Source of the DNA: Apodemus sylvaticus
Lineage: Eukaryota; Chordata; Mammalia; Rodentia; Muridae
Assembly (NCBI RefSeq): GCF_947179515.1
Contig: NC_067495.1
Location: 30,479,004 to 30,543,003 of the forward strand
DNA length: 64,000 nucleotides
Direction: 5' to 3'
The position numbers were made by a program, and so were the translations under genes. The notes beneath the pieces were generated by a model. That model worked only from the letters and a program-made list of their open reading frames with translations. It was not told the origin of the DNA and ran no database searches. Below are positions 57,184 to 64,000 of the stretch, one piece after another (position 1 is the stretch's first letter; each line of letters begins with the position of its first letter).

Positions 57184-59169
57184 AAGAATGAAAATTGATC
57201 TATATTTATCACCTTGTACAAAGCTTAAGTCAAAGTGGATCAAGAACCTCAACATAAAACCAGATACCCTTAATCTAATAGAAGAAAAAGTGGGAAAGAG
57301 CCTCGAATTCATTGGCATGGGGTGGGGGGATTTCTTAAACAGTGCTCCAATGGCTTAGGCTCTAAGATCAACAACTGATAACTGGTACCTTATGAAACTG
57401 AAAAGCTTCTGTAAGACAAAGGACACTATCAATAGGATAAAATGCCAACCTACAAATTGGAAAAAGATTTTCAATAACCCTACTGCATCTGATATAGGGC
57501 TAATATCCAAAATATACAAAGAATTTAAGAAGTTAGACTCCCAAAAAACAAATAACCCAATTAAAAATGTGATGCAGAGCCAAATAGAGAATTCTCAACA
57601 GAGGAATCTCAAACTGACAAGAAACACCTAAAGAAATGTTCAACATTCTTAATCATCAAGGAAATGCCAGGCAAAATGATCCTGAGATTCTTCCTCATAC
57701 AAATCAGAATGGCTAAGACCATAAATTCAAGTGACAGCAGATGTTGGCAAGTGTGTGGAGAAAGAGGAACATTTCTCCATTGTTGGTGGGATTGCAAGCT
57801 GTTAAAACCACTCTGGAAATCAGTTTGGCAGTTCCTCAGAAAATTAGACATACCACTACCTGAGGACCCAGCTTTATACCACTCCTGGGCCTATACCCAG
57901 AGGATTCTCCTACATGTAATAAGGACACATATTCCACTATGTTCATAGCTGCCTTATTTATAATAACCAGAAGCTGGAAAGAACCCAGATGCCCCTCAAC
58001 AGAGGAATAAATACAGAAAATGTGGTACGTTTTTACAGTGGAATACTATTCAGCTATTAAAAACAAGGACATCATGGATTTTGGAGGTAAATGGATAGAA
58101 CTAGAAAATATCATCCTGAGTGAGGTAACTCAGACCCCAAAGGACATGTACATACTCACTGATAAATGGATATTAGCCCAAAAGTACAGAATACCCATGA
58201 CACAACTCACAGACTATATAAGGTCCATCAAGAAGAAAGGCCCAAGTGAGTAAACTTCAGTCTCATTTAGAAGAGAAAGGGGAAGGGGAAAGACGTTCAG
58301 GATTACATATTGGAAGAGACAGGAGAAAAGTCCAGTCACAAGAATCAATGGAAATATGCAACAGCAGATCGTGGTGGACAGAGGGTTCCACTAGATAACC
58401 CCAGGACTCAGTGGGGGATGACCTTCACCAAAATGTCCGATGGCAGGTCTTGTGAACCCAAATGGATCACCTCCAGTAGACAGACATGGCCCCCAGTTGA
58501 GGCATGGGGCCACCAAACCATCTTAAAAATTTTGACTCAGAATTGCTCCTGTCTAAAGGAAATACAGGGACAAAAATGGAGAAGAGCCTGAAGGAAAGGC
58601 CATTCAGTGATGGACTCAACTTGGAATCCATCCCCTGCACAGGTACCAAAACGGACACTATTGCTAATGTCATGTGCTTGCAGACAGGCACCTAGTAACT
58701 GCTGTCCTGAGAGGCCCTACCAGCAGCTAACTGAGACAGATGCAGATACTTATAGGCAACCATTGGACCGAGCCTGCAGACCCCTATGGAAGAGTTAGGG
58801 AAAGGACTGAAGTAGCTGAGGGGGATAGCAACCCCGTAGGAAGAACAGCAGTATCAACTAACATGGACACTTCAGAGCTTCCAGGGACTAAGCCACCAAC
58901 CACAGAGCACACATGGGCTAGTCTGAGGTACTGGCACACAGGTAGCAGAGGACTGCTTTGTCTGGACTCAGTGGAGAGAATGAACCTAATTCTGTAGAAA
59001 TGTGATGCCCCAGGGTCAGGGAATGTTGCTGGGGGTGTGGTCATGGTGGGTTGGTGGGTAAGGGAGCATCTTTTCAGAAGCAAAGGGAAGGGGGAAGGAT
59101 AAAGAACTTGGGGAAGGGGGACAACATTTGGAATGTAAATAAATTTTATAACAAATAAAATAAAACATA

Positions 59170-59560
59170 AAATTTCCATTTACATTAGCATCTACACTTT
59201 TGAAATGTATCCAAGGTAAAATCCAACAAAAACTTCCTATACAAGAGCAAAGAATATCATCAAAATGTTTTGTATGAAAAAAATTAAAACACCTATACAT
59301 GAATGGTTGTGGCAACTTACTTATAACTGAAAACTGCAAACAATCTAGATGTCCTTAGTAGGTGAACAGATAGAGATGCTGAACTACACCCATAGCATAG
59401 AATACAACACTGAAAAGGGACTCCTGACACATTCAAAGCAAGATGAATTATGCTCAGTGAATTATGTTGATAAATTGGATAAACAAGGGTAGAACATAAA
59501 AGGCATTTGTGTATTGTTTCTTAGAATTGTTGTGTATATCTTAAATTATCACATAGTTGG
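59170..59560 (+). mobile_element. Ancient L1 fragment
   Basis: ATGAATGGTTGTGGCAACTTAC, AACAATCTAGATGTCC and AATACAACACTGAAAAGG are old L1 ORF2 C-terminal features, heavily decayed. Confidence 0.6.
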
Positions 59561-59660
59561 AATCTTAGCCTAAGAAAGAGCTACCACCACTAGCTGTGCA
59601 CTAAGGGTATTACAGGATCTAGATGAAATAGCACTAGCAAGACTGTTATTTCAAACTCAC

Positions 59661-59807
59661 CAATAGCTGGAGGGACAAAAGATGCACCAGCAAGTTCTTG
59701 GTCCCCAACTGGTTGTAGTATAATTGGGTTATTCCGTGTCTCAGAGCTGTCATCCACGATGTTTTCTGGATGAACTGGCATTTCTACCAGTACAAGTTTT
59801 TCAATTA
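59661..59807 (-). CDS. Bend2: Bend2-like exon, VLVEMPV module 2
   Basis: 147 nt, phase 1-1. The acceptor is TTTTTGTATTTCAG and the donor is CTATTG/GTGAGT. The peptide begins IEKLVLVEMPVHPENIVDD and ends FVPPAI. It is paralogous to exon 61363-61512 (IKEVVLVEMPVKTEVIVDG): same phase, nearly the same length, the same VLVEMPV core, and similar donor context (GGTGAGTTTG in both). The function of the module is unknown; it is probably part of the poorly ordered N-terminal half. Confidence 0.85.
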
Positions 59808-59831
59808 CTGAAATACAAAAAATTCTCAATC

Positions 59832-60161
59832 ATGAATCCTGTGCTGACAAAAGAACACACATAGAATGCAGTCACTGATAAGTGGATATTAGCCCAGAAG
59901 CTCTGAGTACCCAAGACACAATTCACATATCAAATGACTCCCAAGAAGAAGGAAGGAGAGGTCCCTGGAAAGGCTTGATCCAGCATTGTAGGAGATTACT
60001 AGGACAGAGAAATGGGGAGGGGGTTGATTGGAGAATGGGCAGAGGGAAGAGGGCTAATGGGACTTTTGAGGAGGGGGGAACTGGGAAAGAAGAAGGCATT
60101 TGGAATGTAAACAAAGAATATAGGAAATTAAAAATTAAAAAAAAAATGAATCCTGTGCTGA
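59832..60161 (+). mobile_element. L1-J, truncated L1 3' end with 16-bp TSD
   Basis: TSD ATGAATCCTGTGCTGA lies at 59832-59847 and 60146-60161. The insert of about 298 bp holds the last codons of ORF2 (CACTGATAAGTGGATATTAG), an older-type 3' UTR, AATGTAAACAAAG and an A-rich tail. It sits 25 bp upstream of the acceptor of the 59661-59807 exon on the gene strand, close to its branch-point region. Confidence 0.93.
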
Positions 60162-60349
60162 GTGGAAATTACCCTTTAAATTACCCCTTACCTACAAGGA
60201 CAAAGGAAAACATACTCACAAAAAATAAAATTCAAAGAATTTGTCCCCAAAAGATTTACCCTTCAAAATGGCAAACAAAAATTCTTTAAACAGAAAGGTT
60301 ATTACAAATAGTAAGGGTCTTGGTGCCTGGGGAAGGAAGTAGTAAAAGT

Positions 60350-60520
60350 AGTACATTCAGAAATGGGGACGTGGAGAGAATGTGTCACCATGCTTTGCTA
60401 TTGAGAATGGAAAATGGATCAGCCTCCCTGGAAAACAGTTTTGCAGTTTCTTAAAACTAAACATGCTGGTTCTATAAGATACAAAAAGTAAGTTGCACTC
60501 ATGGCATTCTTAATAGAAAA
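60350..60520 (+). mobile_element. Ancient L1 fragment
   Basis: GACGTGGAGAGAATGTG and CCCTGGAAAACAGTTTTGCAG resemble the old L1 ORF2 C-terminal region. Confidence 0.55.
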
Positions 60521-60761
60521 AACAAAAGCTTATATTTATATAAAAACTATACATACATGTTGAACAACAATCTGGATGAATCACTAGAAAATTAAGGTGA
60601 GTAAAAAAATCAAAGCCCAAATATAATTAGATAACAGATGAGACAAAATTGTAGGAAACGGAGGTACAGAGGAGTCAATGTGCAATCCTGATCTACTTTG
60701 GCAAACATTTATACACTTATAAACAAACAAGCATATAAACTTTTATAAAAAGAAGGCTAAT

Positions 60762-60900
60762 TTGTGGCTCACAACCATCTGAAACTCCAGCTCCTAGGGC
60801 TTTTACCTTCCCTGATCTCTGTAAGCACAGGGCATGAAAGTGATGAACAGGTATGCATTCAGGCAAACCACCAAAACACATAAACTAAATTTAAATTAAG
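60762..60900 (+). repeat. B3-type SINE, 3' part
   Basis: GTGGCTCACAACCATCTGAAAC, TCCAGCTCCTAGGG, CAGGCAAACCACCAAAACAC and an A-rich end match B3 elements. Confidence 0.7.
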
Positions 60901-60944
60901 AAGAATGCTAATGGATCTTCATTTAAAAAGTGTAATTTGGAGCA

Positions 60945-61320
60945 TAAAAGGTACCTCAGTGAAGATTTAGGACTAGTGACAAAAGCATGAATACTGGAGT
61001 TCAGATCCAGTAACACACACAGACACACACACACACACACACACACACACAGCCATATGTGTGTAGAAGCCTACCTGTGATCCCAGCACTCAGATCACCA
61101 TTTATAGGGTACAGCAAGGGGTCTCCAGAGCAAGCTGACAAGCTAGAGGAAGAGATCTGCCCCAGTAAATAAAGTGGAGCACAATCATATAAGACACCCA
61201 ACAACTTCAGATAGCCCCAGACACAAATACAAATATGAACCTGCGCATATACAATACATGTACATCCACAAATACAAACATAACATGCATACATACTATA
61301 TACATGCATGTGCAAAAAAT
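60945..61320 (+). repeat. SINE with internal (CA)n, B4-like
   Basis: It starts near GAGCATAAAAGGTACCTCAGTG, has (CA)n at 61015-61051, then a B1-like half (CTGTGATCCCAGCACTCAGATC) and a CA/TA-rich tail. Confidence 0.6.
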
Positions 61321-61362
61321 AAAAGTACTTCTTGTATTGTATATGTATTATTCCAAACTCAC

Positions 61363-61512
61363 CAGTCTCAGAAGAAATAGAGGCAGCTATAGTTTCAGGA
61401 TCTGGGGGAACAACATTTCCTAATAAAGCAGGGCAATATACTGTCTGTTTATTGCCATCCACGATAACTTCAGTTTTTACTGGCATTTCAACCAGTACAA
61501 CTTCTTTGATCT
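61363..61512 (-). CDS. Bend2: Bend2-like exon, VLVEMPV module 1
   Basis: 150 nt, phase 1-1. The acceptor is TTTACTTTCAG and the donor is GACTG/GTGAGT. The peptide begins IKEVVLVEMPVKTEVIVDG and ends TIAASISSET. It is the most upstream exon I can support and has no start codon in a suitable context, so the 5' exons lie elsewhere. See the paralogous exon at 59661-59807. Confidence 0.85.
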
Positions 61513-61766
61513 CTGAAAGTAAAGGATTCCCAACTATGAATTCTACATAATATAAAACAGATTTTTGAGGGGGTAAAATAAAAATGTTCTCAAAACAAAG
61601 GAAAACTCGATAAATCTGCTAGCATTCTTACCAATATAAAGAGCTAACAGAAGACCTGCAAAGCTAAAGGATATGCTGTAAGCAGAGACGTTAGAAAATC
61701 AGAAAGACGTTGGGGGAGAACAATGGAAAGGTTAGAATCATAAGTGTGGAGAAACTGTTTCACCCT
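61513..61766. other. Bend2-like intron or upstream region, ancient L1 remnant
   Basis: No exon was seen. The last part reads through into 63741 onward when the MaLR is removed, and looks like old L1. Confidence 0.5.
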
Positions 61767-62165
61767 TGTACTGGCTAGTTTTGTGTGTCAACTTGACACA
61801 GGCTGGAGTTATCACAGAGAAAGGAGCTTCAGTTGGAGAAGTGCCTCCATGAGATCCAGCTGTGGGGCATTTTCTCAATTAGTGATCAAGGGGGAGGGCC
61901 CCGTGTGGGGGGGTACCACCTTTGGGCTGGTGCTCTTGGGTTCTATAAGAGAGCAAGCTGAGCAATCCAGGGGAAGCAAGCCAGTAAGAAACATCCCTCC
62001 AAGGCCTCTGCATCAGCTCCCGCTTCCTGACCTGCTTGAGTTCCAGTACTGACTTCCTTTCGTGATGAACTGCAATGTGGAAGTGTAAGCTCAATAAAAC
62101 CTTTCCTCCTCAACTTACTTCTTGGTCAGGATGTTTGTGCAGGAATAGAAACCCTGACTAAGATA
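61767..62165 (+). repeat. MaLR 5' LTR (MT-like)
   Basis: It starts TGTACTGGCTAG and ends CTAAGATA, where TA replaces the usual CA end. TATAAGAGAGCAAGC (about 61945) is the TATA region, and CAATAAAACC (62092-62101) holds the polyadenylation signal. Confidence 0.9.
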
Positions 62166-63336
62166 AATTGGTACCAGCATAGTGGGGTATTCCTGTGACA
62201 ACCTGACCATGTTTTGGGGAGGACTGTGGAAGGACTTTGGAACTTTGAGCTAGAAAATCCATTAGAATATTAAGAGCTCGGTGGAAAGTTCTGTAGGAGC
62301 TTGGAAGACAATGTTAAGAACAGTGCAAAAGATGGAGGCCTGGCTTATGAAATTTCAGAGGGAAGATTAAACACTCTTACAGTGGCCATGTTTTGATTGT
62401 GAAGATTCTGTGGTTTTGGTTAGCTGGGGCTGAAGAATCAGCTGTGAGTAACAAGATACCAGAACCACTAAAGCAAACCTTTGTGTTACTGGGACAATTG
62501 ATGCTGGTTAGCTGGAGATAAGAAATTAGCGGTGATTAAGATGAGACCAGCATCACTGAGATGAAATCTTCTTGGAAGTGTTTTCTGAGAGCACAGAGAG
62601 TGTGTTCCAGAGATAGCCACAGTTGTATTTTGTGCTGTGGCTAGACTTGGTACTGTGTAAGAGTCACCCAGATGGTACTGGTTTTGAAGGCATGAAGGGG
62701 TCATGAAGAGCAGCTGAGGCTCTTGGCACAGTGAGAGGCCACGGAAGGCCATTGGTGAAGGTGCAGCCTCAGTTGCAATTGATGGCCCAGGACTTGAAGG
62801 GGTCATGCATAGGAGCAGAGGCTTGTCACCATGAAGAGAGCCTATGAGAGGCTATTGGTGAAGCCTAATTACAGTAGAAGTCAGCAGTGTTTTGGAGATG
62901 CCAGTGCCATGAGATGACCACCAAGAACAGCAGCAGCAGTGGAGTATATGCATCTGGAGCCTAGAAGACAAGCTGTGTGCTACAAAGGGCAGGACTGAAG
63001 GAGTGACCCAAGCCCTTGGAGGAGCCCAGAAGATCGTGAGTTGGATCCCAGACATTGGACATTTGGAGTTTGAGTTTTGCTTTTGGTTGTGACTGTGCCC
63101 TGATATGTTTCCCTCTTGAAGGAAGAAAGTATTTTAATGGAGACCACAGTTAAAAGACTTTGAATTTTTAAAAGACTTTGAATTTTAAAGATAGTGGACA
63201 TTTTAAGGTGATTGAACTTTTAATATGTAAAGACTGTGGGACTTTTAAAGTAATTTAGATCTTGGGGATAAATAAGAAAGTAAGGGTTGAGTCTTAATAG
63301 TGATGTGTTTGTGTGTCAAGTTGACAACGGGTCAAT
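62166..63336 (+). other. MaLR internal region, non-coding
   Basis: 1171 bp without a long ORF, opening with the MaLR-like GGTACCAGCATAGTGGGG motif. GTTGACAACGGGTCAAT precedes the 3' LTR. Confidence 0.85.
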
Positions 63337-63735
63337 TGTACTGGCCAGTTTTGTGTGTCAACTTGACACAGGCTGGAGTTATCACAGAGAAAGGAGCTTC
63401 AGTTGGAGAAGTGCCTCCATGAGATCCAGCTGTGAGGCAATTTCTCAATTAGTGATCAAGTGGTGAGGGCCCCTTGTGGGTGGTACCACCTTTGGGCTGG
63501 TGCTTTTGGGTTCTATAAGAGTGCAGGCTGAGCAAGCCAGGGGAAGCAAGCCAGTAAGGAACATCCTTCCATGGTCTCTGCATCAGCTCCTGCTTCCTGA
63601 CCTGCTTGAGTTCCAGTCCTGACTTCCTTTAGTGATGAACTGCAACATGGAAGTGTAAGCTCAATAAACACTTTCCTCCCCAACTTGATTCTTGGTCATG
63701 ATGTTCGTGCAGGAATAGAAACCTTGACTAAGATA
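63337..63735 (+). repeat. MaLR 3' LTR (MT-like)
   Basis: It is collinear with the 5' LTR over 399 bp, with the same terminal TA. The TATA-like TATAAGAGTGC and CAATAAACAC are conserved. Confidence 0.9.
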
Positions 63736-63740
63736 ACCCT

Positions 63741-64000
63741 TGATTGTAATTGGGGATGAAAAATGGTACTGTAGCTCTGGAAAACTGACTGGCACTTTCT
63801 TATGGTAATATCAAAAAGACCTAACAATTACACTCTTGACATTTATGAAAAAGAAATAAAAATTACATTTGCACAAAAGCCAGTAGACAAATGTTTATAA
63901 TGGTTTAATCCTAATACTAAAACCTGGATGAAAAAGTATTTCTTTCAAGAGGTGAATGATTAAAACAACAGAGGTGGGGAGGATGGGAAAGAATATCAGC
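63741..64000 (+). mobile_element. Ancient L1 fragment interrupted by the MaLR
   Basis: GGTACTGTAGCTCTGGAAAACTG and CCAGTAGACAAATGTTTATAATGG resemble old L1 ORF2 C-terminal sequence. The 5' part lies before 61766. Confidence 0.6.

Larger units (their letters stand above)
56296..59165 (+). mobile_element. L1-H, old 5'-truncated LINE-1
   Basis: It begins in the ORF2 RT region (KYLSVTLTKQVRDLY) and continues through the C-terminal domain (57184-58252, with CWQVCGERGTFLHCWWDC at 57747) and a long older 3' UTR (58253-59165) ending TGTAAATAAATTTTATAAC plus an A-rich tail. It has frameshifts throughout. It is interrupted by L1-I at 56871-57183 and holds a CA microsatellite at 56651-56720. Confidence 0.85.
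48894..59660. other. Bend2-like intron expanded by L1 insertions (10.8 kb)
   Basis: Most of this intron is L1-G, L1-H and L1-I, all on the plus strand and so antisense to the gene. 48894-49938 is AT-rich with no exon recognised. 59170-59560 is ancient L1-like sequence. Confidence 0.75.
39012..61512 (-). other. Bend2: Gene span: BEN-domain protein gene, Bend2-like (partial)
   Basis: Eight minus-strand exons with AG acceptors and GT donors chain in phase: six symmetric 1-1 exons, then one 1-0 and one 0-1. The product has two acidic/hydrophobic repeat-like modules, two unrelated spacer modules, a complete BEN domain, a linker, and the first half of a second BEN domain. BEN domains bind DNA and recruit chromatin regulators. 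The two-BEN X-linked mammalian gene of this type is BEND2, a germ-cell meiotic factor. The assignment rests on domain pattern and recall, without a search. The 5' exons (above 61.5 kb or beyond the window) and the terminal exon are missing. Confidence 0.75.
61767..63735 (+). mobile_element. Complete MaLR-type LTR retrotransposon (LTR-internal-LTR)
   Basis: Two direct 399-bp LTRs (61767-62165 and 63337-63735) flank 1171 bp of non-coding internal sequence. The 5-bp TSD ACCCT (61762-61766 and 63736-63740) is perfect. The internal part starts AATTGGTACCAGCATAG directly after the 5' LTR, like the start of MaLR internal regions, and has no gag or pol. MaLRs are non-autonomous class III elements moved by ERVL machinery. 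The LTRs differ by roughly 6% by eye, so it is a moderately old insertion. Confidence 0.92.

Overview
The window is mammalian, from a murine-type rodent. It has monomer-driven LINE-1 elements, B1/B3/B4-type SINEs, MaLR and MT2-like LTRs, many CA/GA microsatellites and one 200-base assembly gap (36604-36803). The LINE-1 ORF1 proteins look murine but do not match the mouse or rat consensus as I remember them, so I do not name a species. There are no bacterial-style operons, rRNA, tRNA or CRISPR features.

Region 1 (1 to about 22.7 kb) is a 'Russian doll' of minus-strand LINE-1 elements, resolved here from target-site duplications (TSDs). An old element L1-A (1-3398 plus 21594 onward) was hit by full-length L1-B (3399-21593, 13-bp TSD). 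L1-B was later hit twice, by L1-C (4294-8777, 13-bp TSD) and by the large L1-D (11608-19093, 12-bp TSD with one CpG-type mismatch). L1-D is the best preserved. Its ORF1 is open (423 aa) and its ORF2 is interrupted only by a 4-bp deletion. Its 5' end is a tandem array of about 196-bp monomers, preceded by GC-rich non-L1 sequence and the 3' end of an LTR, all inside the TSDs.

Region 2 (about 22.7-39 kb) is intergenic or intronic. It holds two CTCF-like motifs, a hAT-type MITE, several SINEs, a nested pair of LTRs (an MT2-like solo LTR inside another LTR), an ERV LTR split by a truncated L1, and the gap.

Region 3 (39-61.5 kb) contains the only host gene I can support, a minus-strand multi-exon gene for a two-BEN-domain protein, best matched to Bend2. 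Eight exons with good splice sites form one phase-consistent chain: 61512-61363, 59807-59661, 48893-48783, 48083-47946, 44067-43864 (BEN 1, first half), 43214-43093 (BEN 1, second half), 40943-40754 and 39215-39012 (BEN 2, first half). The 5' start and the exon completing BEN 2 are not visible. The introns carry L1 and SINE insertions, including a decayed but full-length plus-strand L1-G (50192-56295), antisense to the gene.

Region 4 (61.7-63.7 kb) is a complete LTR-internal-LTR MaLR-type element with two 399-bp LTRs and a perfect 5-bp TSD (ACCCT), inserted into an ancient L1 fragment.
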